64,000 nt of DNA, taken from Microbacterium sp. SORGH_AS_0969 (GTDB lineage: Bacteria > Actinomycetota > Actinomycetes > Actinomycetales > Microbacteriaceae). The stretch covers positions 1,922,001 to 1,986,000 of the forward strand of contig NZ_JAUTAG010000001.1 of assembly GCF_030818255.1 (NCBI RefSeq), in the 5' to 3' direction. The notes under the pieces are model-generated. The model saw only the letters and a list, made by a program, of their open reading frames with translations, did not search any database and was not told where the DNA came from. A program made the translations under genes and the position numbers. Below are positions 42,064 to 50,285 of this stretch, one piece after another. How positions within the stretch are numbered: position 1 is the stretch's first letter; the number at the start of each line of letters is the position of its first letter.

Positions 42064-42089
42064 GCGGACTCCGCCGCGCGCCAGGACGC

Positions 42090-42157
42090 ACATAAACGCG
42101 ATCCGCTCGCAGAAACACGTGCAGAACGCGTTTATGTGCGCGAATCGCGTTTATGCG
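42090..42157. repeat. Dispersed palindromic repeat, family 1, copy B
   Basis: Outer arms CATAAACGCGATCC and GAATCGCGTTTATG, inner AGAAACACGTG; same length and layout as copy A (5360-5427) and copy C (61542-61610). It lies between the convergent ends of the ABC-F gene and the LysR-HTH gene. Confidence 0.87.
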
Positions 42158-42170
42158 TGGTGCGACGGGA

Positions 42171-42524
42171 TCAGCGGCCCTGGCGCTTCTTGTAGGGCTT
42201 GGGTTGGCCCTTCACGATGGGGGCGCGGCCCTTGCCCTTCGACGCCTTCGCCTTGCCGCCGCCCGGAGCCTTCTGCCGCGGCGCGGGGGGCGGGGCGTCG
42301 GCGATGCGGGCGTACGCCTCGTCGAGGAGCAGGACGCCGGCGGGGAGCAGGCGCGTCGGCGGGGTCCGCTGCACGAGCGGCTGCCCCACCTCTTCTTCGA
42401 GCTTGTCGAGCGTCGTGTACAGGGAGGGGAGGGGGATGCCGAGCTTCTCGGCCGCGCGCGGAAAGTGCAGCTCCTCGGCGAGGACGGCGAACCGGCGGAG
42501 ATGCTCGAGCTTCATGGCATCCAT
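42171..42524 (-). CDS. LysR-type DNA-binding domain with a lysine-rich tail
   Basis: A 117-aa protein. Residues about 4-75 are a LysR winged helix (MKLEHLRRFAVLAEELHFPR, then AEKLGIPLPSLYTTLDKLEEEVGQPLVQR), but the effector-binding domain of about 200 aa is missing. In its place is a basic tail rich in Lys, Gly and Pro (KAKASKGKGRAPIVKGQPKP). Start is ATG 42524 or 42515. The frame is clean to its own stop, so it does not look like simple decay. It may act as a small DNA-binding protein; the target is unknown. Confidence 0.75.
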   Translation of the reverse strand: MDAMKLEHLRRFAVLAEELHFPRAAEKLGIPLPSLYTTLDKLEEEVGQPLVQRTPPTRLLPAGVLLLDEAYARIADAPPPAPRQKAPGGGKAKASKGKGRAPIVKGQPKPYKKRQGR

Positions 42525-42550
42525 TCTCCCGTGTCACGCGACGAGACGTT

Positions 42551-42606
42551 GAGTGTCCAGGACACGCCGCTTCGCGCGGCGCGGATGCGGCGTTTCTTGG
42601 ACACTC
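42551..42606. repeat. Dispersed palindromic repeat, family 2, copy B
   Basis: GAGTGTCCAGGACACGCCGC on the left and GCGGCGTTTCTTGGACACTC on the right, around a GC-rich centre. It matches copy A at 17329-17383 in both arms. It lies between the start of the LysR-HTH gene and the end of the GMC oxidoreductase gene. Confidence 0.87.
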
Positions 42607-42643
42607 GATAGGGAGAGGCGGCGGGGAGAGACGACGGTCGGGA

Positions 42644-44194
42644 TCAGGCGACGGATGCCAGGAGGCGGTCGGCGGTGCGCAGGGAAAGCGCCATGATCGT
42701 CAGTGCCGGGTTGGCGGCGATCGCGGACGGGAACACCGAGTTGTCGCTGATCCACAGATTGGGGATCTCGTGGGAGCGGCCGTCGGCATCCACCACGCCG
42801 TCGGCGGGGTCCAGCGACATGCGGCAGGTGCCGATCGTGTGGGCCGTCCGGGCGAGCACGAGCGTTTCGCGCGCGCCCGCGGCCTCCATCACCCGCAGCA
42901 TGAACGCCGTCGCGTGCGCGTCGAGCGCCTTCTCGTTCGCCCCGGCGGTGAAACTCACCCGAGCGCGGGGGATCCCGAACTCGTCGGTCTCAGACGCGAG
43001 CTCGAGACGATTGTCGTCGGACGGCAGGCACTCGGCGTTGATACCGATCCCCGCCATGAATCGCGACTGCTCGAGCCGCTGCATGAGCTCGGGGCCCCAC
43101 AGTCCGCCACCGCGCACGAGCGTGGTCGAGAAGGTCAGGGGCATCACGCCGAGGCTCTGCACGAGGTAGCCGCCGGCGAAGTCGGCGTCGGCCGGCCGCA
43201 TCATGTCTTCGCTGATGAGCGACGACGGGTACCCGCGGTGTCCGCGCACCGGCTCGTCGAAACGACCCCACACCTGCGTCGCCCCGTGCGCGAGGAAGTT
43301 GCGGCCGACCTGACCGTTGTCGTTCGCGAGGCCGGTGTGCAGCAGCAGACGCGGCGTCTCGACCCCGCCACCCGCGAGCACGAGCGTGCGACAGCGCTGA
43401 CGCACGTCCACGCCGCCCTGGCGGTAGACGACGGCGGCGACGAGGCCCCGCGCGTCGACCTCGATCGCGTGCACCATCGCCTCGGCGCGGATCTCGGCGC
43501 CGGCGGCGACCGCCGCGGGCAGGTACGTGTTGGCGGTGGAGGCCTTGGCATCCGTCCGGCACCCCTGGTGGCACTCGCCGCAGTTGACGCACGCTCCGCG
43601 CTCGCCGTGGTGATCCTGCAGTCGCGCACGGGTGAGGACCGCGGCGGGCGCGTCCGCCCAGGTGACCCCGAGGGCATCGCATCCCTTGGCCACGAGGTTC
43701 GCGGGAGCGTTGCGCTTCGCGGGAGCGTAGGCGTAGCGGCGCGACGGGTCCCAGGGGTACGGGGACGGGCCCGACACCCCGATGTCGCCCTCGACGCGTT
43801 CGACGTACGACAGCAACTCGTCGGGGTCGATCGGCCAGTCGCGGCCCTCACCGGTCTCGGTGCGCAGAGCCAGATCGCGACGGTCGGGACGCGGGGTGAA
43901 GGCACCCCAGTGCAGCATCGAGCCGCCGACACCGCGTCCGCTGTTGTTGGGACCGAATGCGGTCGGGTCGTCACCGTCGCTGAGGCGCTCCGACATCCAG
44001 TTGATCTCGACCGCCTCGCTCTCGTCGGGCGTCAGGTCGTCGAGGGCGAAGTGGCGTCCGGCCTCGATCGCGACGACGCGGAGGCCCTTCTTCGCCAGCT
44101 CGGCGGTCAGCGGAGCGCCGCCCGCACCGGTGCCGACGACCACGACGTCGACGGTCTCGTCGGTGCCGAACGTGCGCATCTGCTCGAGCTTCAT
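42644..44194 (-). CDS. GMC-family FAD-dependent oxidoreductase
   Basis: A 516-aa glucose-methanol-choline oxidoreductase, related to the large subunit of gluconate 2-dehydrogenase. The FAD-binding motif is VVVGTGAGGAPLTAEL near residue 18. A Cys cluster, CVNCGECHQGC, near residue 195 follows a C-x2-C-x2-C-x3-C pattern that may hold an Fe-S centre. The catalytic-region TIGTCRMSLDPADGVVD lies near residue 455. It overlaps the upstream fusion gene by ATGA, so the two proteins probably form one enzyme. The substrate is unknown; a sugar or alcohol is likely. Confidence 0.88.
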   Translation of the reverse strand: MKLEQMRTFGTDETVDVVVVGTGAGGAPLTAELAKKGLRVVAIEAGRHFALDDLTPDESEAVEINWMSERLSDGDDPTAFGPNNSGRGVGGSMLHWGAFTPRPDRRDLALRTETGEGRDWPIDPDELLSYVERVEGDIGVSGPSPYPWDPSRRYAYAPAKRNAPANLVAKGCDALGVTWADAPAAVLTRARLQDHHGERGACVNCGECHQGCRTDAKASTANTYLPAAVAAGAEIRAEAMVHAIEVDARGLVAAVVYRQGGVDVRQRCRTLVLAGGGVETPRLLLHTGLANDNGQVGRNFLAHGATQVWGRFDEPVRGHRGYPSSLISEDMMRPADADFAGGYLVQSLGVMPLTFSTTLVRGGGLWGPELMQRLEQSRFMAGIGINAECLPSDDNRLELASETDEFGIPRARVSFTAGANEKALDAHATAFMLRVMEAAGARETLVLARTAHTIGTCRMSLDPADGVVDADGRSHEIPNLWISDNSVFPSAIAANPALTIMALSLRTADRLLASVA

Positions 44195-45552
44195 GCCGCG
44201 TCTCCCTCGGCTACGGTGCCGCCGACGCCGACGGGCTCCCAGTCTTCGCGGCGCCCCAGCCGCAGTTCCACGTACCCGCGGATCGGGCTGCCGCCGGTCG
44301 CGAAACCGTCGTAGCCGATGAGCGCCATGCTCGCGGGGTGGGCGAGCCACTGACGGACGAGGTCGTTGCGGACGTCCTCGAGCCACAGCTTCAGCCGACC
44401 CGCGTTCAGGGGGCCGTCGGCATCCGTCGTCCCCTCGATCGCCGCGCGAAGGACATCCGCGCGCTCCGTCGGATCGGTCGGCCAGACGCGGGCGAGCGTG
44501 TCGAGGCCGGCGCGGTAGGCGTCCGGGTCGGGTGGGAGCTCGGCGTTGCGCCAGCCGTCGCCTTCGCCGCGCGCGAGCTGCGTATCGACGCGCGCCGCGA
44601 TGTCGATCGCGGGCCCGTCCTGCGGGACGACGAGGTCGGCGATCTCGCGCAGCAGGGTGAGTTGGGCGAGATCGAGAACGACGGGGGCGTATCCGCGGTC
44701 GTCGGGAACCGCACGGCGGTTCAGGATGCCGCGCACCCGGGCATCCACGCGGTCGCCGGCGATCAGGGCGGCCCAGTCGTCCGGCACCACGGGCCCGAGC
44801 AGGACCTCGTCGGCGACGAACTCCGCGATCGCTTCGGCGGCTTCGGCGGCGCGCTCGAGCGGGATCATGTGGCCGGTGTCGCTCAGAGCCACGAACCGTG
44901 CCCGGGGATACACGGATGCCAGCAGCTCGGGCTGAGCGGCCGCGCCGAGGTCGGCGTCGTCGGCGCCAGCGAGCACCAGGGCCGGAAGGTCGAGGGTCCC
45001 GACTTCGGCGGAGGCGTCGACCCGGCTCCCGGTCTCGAGCCACGCGCGCCAGGCGGCGGGGGAGGTGCGCCGGAGGTCGGTCAGGGCGCGTTCGTGTGCC
45101 TGAGGTTCGAGCGACTCGGCGGTGTTCTGATCGATGAACGTCTCGGCATCCTGGTCCGACAGGGAGCCGTCGACCACCCACGACAGCATGCGTTCGCGTC
45201 GCTCCTCGTCCATCGGCTCCGGGCGCGGCGGAGAGGGCGCCATCAGCACCATCCCGGCGAGACCTGTCAGGGGCGCGTCGCCGCGGAGGACCCGGGATGC
45301 CACGAGCGCGGCGACCTTCCCGCCCATGCTGTGCCCGCCGAGCATCCAGCGTCCCCGAGCATGGCGGGCGAGGTGATGCACCACGTGCTCGACGGTCGCG
45401 TCGAGCGAGGAGTCGGGAGCCGATGCGAGCGTGCCGAAGCCGGGGAGATCGACGCCGCGCACATCGACGGTGCCGTCGAGGAGATCGCGCAGGTGCGAGA
45501 ACTCGTCGGCGCTGGAACCCAACGCGTGCAGCAGGAAAAGGGTGACGGGCAT
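44191..45552 (-). CDS. Alpha/beta hydrolase fused to a gluconate-dehydrogenase subunit 3-like domain
   Basis: A 453-aa two-part protein. Residues about 1-265 are an alpha/beta hydrolase with nucleophile Ser in LGGHSMGGK near 72, an acidic residue in LAGADDAD near 205 and His in SDTGHMIP near 238. Residues about 290-453 resemble subunit 3 of membrane GMC dehydrogenases (REIADLVVPQ, LDTLARVWPTD, IGYDGFATGGSPIRGYVEL). The ATG at 45552 was preferred because GAAGG precedes it. It is translationally coupled to the GMC oxidoreductase. The fusion of a hydrolase to this subunit is unusual. Confidence 0.8.
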   Translation of the reverse strand: MPVTLFLLHALGSSADEFSHLRDLLDGTVDVRGVDLPGFGTLASAPDSSLDATVEHVVHHLARHARGRWMLGGHSMGGKVAALVASRVLRGDAPLTGLAGMVLMAPSPPRPEPMDEERRERMLSWVVDGSLSDQDAETFIDQNTAESLEPQAHERALTDLRRTSPAAWRAWLETGSRVDASAEVGTLDLPALVLAGADDADLGAAAQPELLASVYPRARFVALSDTGHMIPLERAAEAAEAIAEFVADEVLLGPVVPDDWAALIAGDRVDARVRGILNRRAVPDDRGYAPVVLDLAQLTLLREIADLVVPQDGPAIDIAARVDTQLARGEGDGWRNAELPPDPDAYRAGLDTLARVWPTDPTERADVLRAAIEGTTDADGPLNAGRLKLWLEDVRNDLVRQWLAHPASMALIGYDGFATGGSPIRGYVELRLGRREDWEPVGVGGTVAEGDAA

Positions 45553-45710
45553 GCCTTCACGCTCCCGCACGCCCCGGTCGGGAACGGGCCGCTTGCCAAT
45601 TCGGACGATATGCGCAAGTGCGGTCGCACGCCCCGGGCCGAGCCCCCGGGAAACGCGCGAGACGAGGGTCTCGCACGCGGAGACGGAGGGGTTCGGCCCG
45701 GGCGTGAAGA

Positions 45711-46613
45711 TCAGGGCGTGACCATGCCTCCGTTGACGTTCAGCGTCTCGCCCGACACGTAGCTCGACTCGGCCGAGGCGAGGAAGACGAACGCGGGAGC
45801 GATCTCGGCGGGCTGACCGGCGCGCTGGTAGGTGCTCTCGTCGTCGAAGTGCTCCATCTGGTCGTCCGAGACGCCCTGGCTCACCTGCAGGGCCGACCAC
45901 GTCGGTCCCGGAGCCACGACGTTGACCCGGATGCCACGCGGTGCGAGCTGCTGCGCCAACCCCTTCGACAGGTTGTTGATGGCCGCCTTCGTCGCCGCGT
46001 AGTCGAGGCGGTCGGGGGCGGGCACGTACGCCTCGAGCGAGGCGGTGTTGATGATGGTCCCGCCCTCGGGCAAGTGCGCGAGGGCCGCCTTGGTGATCCA
46101 GAAGGGCGCGAACACGTTGGTTCGGAACGTGAGCTCGAACTGCTCGTCCGACAGCTCGTCGACCCTCTCGACCATGACCTGCTTTCCGGCGTTGTTGACG
46201 ACGATGTCGAGGCCGCCGAGCGCCTCTGCAGCACGGTCGACGAGCTCGCGGCACGCGTCGGGATCGGTGATGTCGGTGGCGATCGCGACGCCGGTGCGTC
46301 CGGCATCCCGAATCTGCTCGAGGATGTGGTCGGCGTCCCGCTGCTCGTCCGGAAGGTGCACGATCGCGACGTCGGCGCCCTCGCGCGCGAACGCGATCGC
46401 GACCGCTCCACCGATGCCGGAGTCGCCTCCCGTGATGAGTGCTTTTCGTCCCTCGAGGCGGCCGAGACCGCGGTACGTCTTCTCCCCGAGGTCGGGGATC
46501 GGAGTCATGTCGGCCTGCACACCCGGTTCGGGCTGATGCTGGATCGGGGGCTCGACACGCGCGTAGCGGGTGACGGGGTTGTCGAAGGTGAACTGATCGC
46601 GATCGGTGGTCAT
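45711..46613 (-). CDS. Short-chain dehydrogenase (YghA/GSP39-like)
   Basis: A 300-aa SDR oxidoreductase. An N-terminal extension of about 50 aa, as in stress-related YghA/GSP39 proteins, precedes the Rossmann motif ITGGDSGIGGAVAIAF near residue 60. VVNNAGKQ near 137, the catalytic Ser in INTASLEAY near 190 and YAATK near 205 are present. TACCGT lies 6 nt before the ATG, suggesting a leaderless transcript. It is on the same strand as the fusion gene but 158 nt away. The substrate is unknown. Confidence 0.88.
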   Translation of the reverse strand: MTTDRDQFTFDNPVTRYARVEPPIQHQPEPGVQADMTPIPDLGEKTYRGLGRLEGRKALITGGDSGIGGAVAIAFAREGADVAIVHLPDEQRDADHILEQIRDAGRTGVAIATDITDPDACRELVDRAAEALGGLDIVVNNAGKQVMVERVDELSDEQFELTFRTNVFAPFWITKAALAHLPEGGTIINTASLEAYVPAPDRLDYAATKAAINNLSKGLAQQLAPRGIRVNVVAPGPTWSALQVSQGVSDDQMEHFDDESTYQRAGQPAEIAPAFVFLASAESSYVSGETLNVNGGMVTP

Positions 46614-46619
46614 GTCTCG

Positions 46620-46625
46620 ACGGTA
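46620..46625 (-). promoter_or_regulatory. Candidate -10 element, leaderless SDR transcript
   Basis: On the minus strand TACCGT is followed by 6 nt and then the ATG of the SDR gene; there is no ribosome-binding site. Confidence 0.45.
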
Positions 46626-46692
46626 GGCAGGATGCGCGCCGTGACGCGCGGCCTTGACGGCGGGACGGATGCCGCCCGCGCGGCGCGCCGAC

Positions 46693-47826
46693 TCACCCGC
46701 TGACGAAGTCTCGGATGCGCTCCTCGAACACGTCGGAGGAGAAGCGCGCGGTCGTCGCGGGACCGTCGAAGGCGGGAAGAGCGAGCGCTCGGCGCGCCGC
46801 GTCGGCGAGATCGGCGGGGTCCACGCTCGCCGCCGTCACTCCGGACACGCCGTCGGTGTACGTCTCCACCTGTCCGCCGAGCGGCCCGGTGACCACGGGC
46901 GTTCCCAGGGCCTGGGCCTCCACGGGAATGATGCCGAAATCCTCGATCGCGGGGAAGACCAGCGTCGACGCGTCGCGGTACAGCGCCCGCAGGAGCGCGT
47001 CCGACGGCGAGATCACGAGGGTCACGGGGACGCGTGAGCGGGCGGCGCGCTGGCGCAGGGAGTTCTCGTCCGGCCCGCGGCCGGCCAGGACCGCCGCGAT
47101 GCCGAGGCGGTCTGCCGTGTCGATGACGAGATCGAGGCGCTTGTAGGAGGTGAACCGAGAGGCTCCGAGGATGAAAGGGCGGGGGAGACTCGCCAGCTGG
47201 CGCCGTTCGGCGGCAGTGAGATCCGGTTCCCACCGCGGGACGTCGGCGATCGTCGCCACGTCGACCGGCGGGTGGATGACGACGGACTCCCGCCCCCAGC
47301 ACGCCGCCACGCGGTCGCGGACGAACGCGCTGTTCGCCGCGATGGCGAGGGGCTCGCGAGCCCGTCGTCGGTCCACGGCCTGGAACAACGGCGCCACCGC
47401 GCGGACGGCCGGCCCTTGGCCACGCGGGTCGAACTCGGGCGTCCACACGTATCGCGCGGGGGTGTGCACGTACACGTACTTCGCGACATCGCCTGCTCCG
47501 CGCTGCCGGGCGTGATGCGCGAAGAGGTGGGAGCTGACGAGCATCCAGTCGATGTCGCGAGGGCGCAGGGTTCTCCAGGTGGGAAGGCAGAACGGTGCGG
47601 CGAGAGCTTTGCTCCGCCGCAGTGGCGTCCGCGCGAGCCACGTCTCCGCGACTCTCCGATCCGCCAGGCGATCAGGCGCATCCGTCCACAGGCACTGCAC
47701 GTCGGCCGCGGGAAACGCGCGTGCCATGGCCTCGAGGACGTTCTCGGAGCCGCCGGCGGGGGCGATCCACTCGTGTACGAGGAGACCGCGGCGGCCGTCG
47801 TCGCTCGCGCGCGTCCCGGCGCTCAT
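46693..47826 (-). CDS. GT4 glycosyltransferase
   Basis: A 377-aa GT-B family 4 transferase in the second glycan locus. The N-terminal glycine-rich loop is HEWIAPAGGSENVLEAMARA near residue 20, FILGASRFTSYKRLDLVID near residue 205 contains the donor-site Arg/Lys, and the E-x7-E motif is EDFGIIPVEAQALGTPVV near 285. ATG 47826 overlaps the stop of the upstream transferase by 4 nt. YVHTPARYVW is typical of the mannosyltransferase-like subgroup, but specificity is not proven. Confidence 0.9.
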   Translation of the reverse strand: MSAGTRASDDGRRGLLVHEWIAPAGGSENVLEAMARAFPAADVQCLWTDAPDRLADRRVAETWLARTPLRRSKALAAPFCLPTWRTLRPRDIDWMLVSSHLFAHHARQRGAGDVAKYVYVHTPARYVWTPEFDPRGQGPAVRAVAPLFQAVDRRRAREPLAIAANSAFVRDRVAACWGRESVVIHPPVDVATIADVPRWEPDLTAAERRQLASLPRPFILGASRFTSYKRLDLVIDTADRLGIAAVLAGRGPDENSLRQRAARSRVPVTLVISPSDALLRALYRDASTLVFPAIEDFGIIPVEAQALGTPVVTGPLGGQVETYTDGVSGVTAASVDPADLADAARRALALPAFDGPATTARFSSDVFEERIRDFVSG

Positions 47827-48893
47827 CGGGCCGTCTCCCCTCGTCGCACCTCGTCGACGATGCGAGCGACGGACTGCGCCGATGCGGTCCACGAGAACCG
47901 CTTCTCGTTCGCCCATCCGGCACGCACCAGCTCGGCGCGGAGCTCGGGGTCGCCGTCGAGGCGTTCGATGCCCCGGCGGATGTCGTCGACGTCGTGGGGA
48001 TCCACCCAGACCGCACCGTCGCCGAGGACCTCGGGCATCGAGGCCGCGCGAGCAGCGAGTACCGGTGTGCCCAGTCTCTGCGCCTCGAGCGGGGGGAGCC
48101 CGAACCCCTCATAGAGGGAGGGGAACGCGAAGCCGACCGCGCCCCGGTACAGCTCTTGCAGGTGCTGGTCGTCGACGCGCCCGACGAAACGGACGCGTTC
48201 GTGCACGACGGTCTCGCCGGCGCGGAACGCCCGCGCCTGACGGCCCACGATCAGCAGGCGTCGGATGTGCGAGAGACGCGCTCCCACGAAGGCGTCGACG
48301 AGAGCGTCGAAGTTCTTGTGACGATTGGGTGAGGACACCGCCAGGAGGTAGGGCTCTCCCTCGTCGTGTCGGGGTCCCGTCGGATCGAAATCCTCCGACA
48401 CGGCTGCGGGAACGACCCGGATCTTCGCGGGGTCGATCCGCAGGCCTCCGGCGAGCTCGCGGGCGGAGAAGTCGCTGACGGTGATCACTCGCTCGCTTTG
48501 CGCGAGCAAGCGAGGGATGACGATGCCGTAGAGCGTCCGGAAGGAGCGGGCGAAGCTCTCGGGATGCCGTAACCAGGCGATGTCGTGGTGCGTGACGATC
48601 TGCGGGCGGTATCTCGCCGGCCCCGTGTTGGCGAGACTGAGCAGGAGGGGTGACCCCGACCTGCGGAGATGACGCGGGAGGTCGAACTGCTCCCACGGAT
48701 GTCCCCCGCGGCCGCCGACCTGCCGGACCTCGACTCCCAGATCCGCGTCGATCAGCGCGCCGGGCGGAGCGAGGACGACGAGGGGCACGAGGTGACCGAG
48801 TTCGCGCACGACCTCTCTGGCGTACCGCTGCACACCCGTGGGGACATGGGTGAGGAAGCGCCCGTTGACCACGAGCGGCGATTCGGATGGCAT
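47823..48893 (-). CDS. GT4 glycosyltransferase
   Basis: A 356-aa GT-B family 4 transferase. Motifs are THVPTGVQRYAREVVREL near residue 15, VSSPNRHKNFDALVDAF near 190 and the E-x7-E in YEGFGLPPLEAQRLGTPVLA near 270. The start was set at ATG 48893, preceded by CGAAGGT; a longer reading runs across the divergent promoter region. It is the first gene of the two-gene minus-strand operon, opposite to the transferase gene at 49137. Confidence 0.9.
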   Translation of the reverse strand: MPSESPLVVNGRFLTHVPTGVQRYAREVVRELGHLVPLVVLAPPGALIDADLGVEVRQVGGRGGHPWEQFDLPRHLRRSGSPLLLSLANTGPARYRPQIVTHHDIAWLRHPESFARSFRTLYGIVIPRLLAQSERVITVSDFSARELAGGLRIDPAKIRVVPAAVSEDFDPTGPRHDEGEPYLLAVSSPNRHKNFDALVDAFVGARLSHIRRLLIVGRQARAFRAGETVVHERVRFVGRVDDQHLQELYRGAVGFAFPSLYEGFGLPPLEAQRLGTPVLAARAASMPEVLGDGAVWVDPHDVDDIRRGIERLDGDPELRAELVRAGWANEKRFSWTASAQSVARIVDEVRRGETAR

Positions 48894-48990
48894 GAGCGAC
48901 CTTCGGAGGAGCAGGGGGGGAGCATGACGTGTCTTCCGATGCTGCGGTTCGTCGCTTCGTCGTTTCGCCGCGGGGGCGTGAGGACTCAGC

Positions 48991-49012
48991 GGGTGAAGGA
49001 AAACCTTCACCC
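48991..49012. promoter_or_regulatory. Perfect inverted repeat in a divergent promoter region
   Basis: GGGTGAAGG (48991-48999), spacer AAAA, CCTTCACCC (49004-49012): a perfect 9-bp inverted repeat in the 243-nt region between two divergent glycosyltransferase genes. It could be an operator; a terminator is unlikely at this position. Confidence 0.5.
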
Positions 49013-49136
49013 CTCTCATCACCTGGAGCGCGCGCTGCATCGTCCCCGGTCGCTGCGTCGCTCCGCGGTGCGCGCCCGACCGGGGCCCGCGGACCATGGT
49101 CGGACGGTCGCCGAAGAGGCGCCGGGGGAGACGGTC

Positions 49137-50285
49137 ATGGCACACATCGTTCTGGACGCGCGCGGCTACTTCAGCACCACGGGCCGATACATCCGCAAGC
49201 TCGTGGACGGTCTGGCGCGACGGGACGACGACTCGAACCGGTACACCCTCATCCTTCCCGCCGACAGACTGGACGAGTGGTCGGCACCGTCCGCGCGTTT
49301 CTCGGCCGTCGGAACGCAGGTGCGGTTCTTCTCCCTCGCGGAACAGACCTCGCTCGCGCGAGAGATCAGAGCGCTACAGCCCGACTTGGTGCATTTCTGT
49401 CTCCAGCAGCAACCGGTGCTGCTCGGCATCCCTCGCGTGACGACCTTCCACGACATGACGCTGCTGAAGATCCGAAACGCGAAGAAGAACGCGGCCATCT
49501 CGCTGGTCCGGCGCGTCGCCGGAGCGCTGATCTTCGCGATCGCCGCGCACCGGGGAAGGGCGAATCTCGTCGTCAGCCGGTACAGCGGCGAGGACCTGCG
49601 GCGATTCACCGGGGTGCGCCGTGATCGCATCGTGCTGACCTACCCGGCCGCCGACCACATCGAGGAGACGCCGGAGCCCGTCGAGCTCCCCTTCGAGCGC
49701 TTCGTGCTCTTCGTCGGCAATCAGGTGCCGTACAAGAACCTCGAGCGGCTGTTCGACGCGGTGGAGAGACTCCGCGAAGAACGCCCCGGCCTCGGACTCG
49801 TCGTCGCGGGCCGCATCGACGACGACGGCGAACGCATCCTCGGTCGTCGGCCCGAGCTCGCCGAGCGAGCCCACTTCGCCGGTTACGTCTCGGAGGGCCA
49901 GCTGCGATGGCTCTACGAACACGCGAGCGTCTTCGCGTTTCCGTCGTTCTTCGAGGGCTTCGGGCTGCCGGGACTGGAAGCGATGCGGCACGGGTGCCCC
50001 GTCGCCAGCAGCTCGGCCACGTGTCTGCCGGAGGTCTACGGTGACGCCGCGGTCTACTTCGACCCGACGGACGCCGACGCGATGGCTGACACTCTGCGCC
50101 GCGTGATCGATGACCCCGTCCAGCGTGCCGCGCTGATCGAACGCGGACACCGTCGCGCCGACGGCTACTCGTGGCGGCGGATGACGGACGAGACCCTCGG
50201 CGTGTACCGGCGAGCGCTCGAAGGGACTCGACGTCGTCAGCGCCCCGTCGCCGCGGACTCGGGTGTCGCGCCCGGCAGGGGATAG
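49137..50285 (+). CDS. GT4 glycosyltransferase
   Basis: A 382-aa GT-B family 4 transferase. It has LDARGYFSTTGRYIRKLVDGL near residue 10, FVLFVGNQVPYKNLERLFDAV near 200 and the E-x7-E FFEGFGLPGLEAMRHGCPVAS near 275 (key Glu residues in EGFGLPGLE). The ATG at 49137 follows GGGGGAG. Its 3' end overlaps the convergent GT2 gene by 49 nt. Confidence 0.9.
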   Translation: MAHIVLDARGYFSTTGRYIRKLVDGLARRDDDSNRYTLILPADRLDEWSAPSARFSAVGTQVRFFSLAEQTSLAREIRALQPDLVHFCLQQQPVLLGIPRVTTFHDMTLLKIRNAKKNAAISLVRRVAGALIFAIAAHRGRANLVVSRYSGEDLRRFTGVRRDRIVLTYPAADHIEETPEPVELPFERFVLFVGNQVPYKNLERLFDAVERLREERPGLGLVVAGRIDDDGERILGRRPELAERAHFAGYVSEGQLRWLYEHASVFAFPSFFEGFGLPGLEAMRHGCPVASSSATCLPEVYGDAAVYFDPTDADAMADTLRRVIDDPVQRAALIERGHRRADGYSWRRMTDETLGVYRRALEGTRRRQRPVAADSGVAPGRG

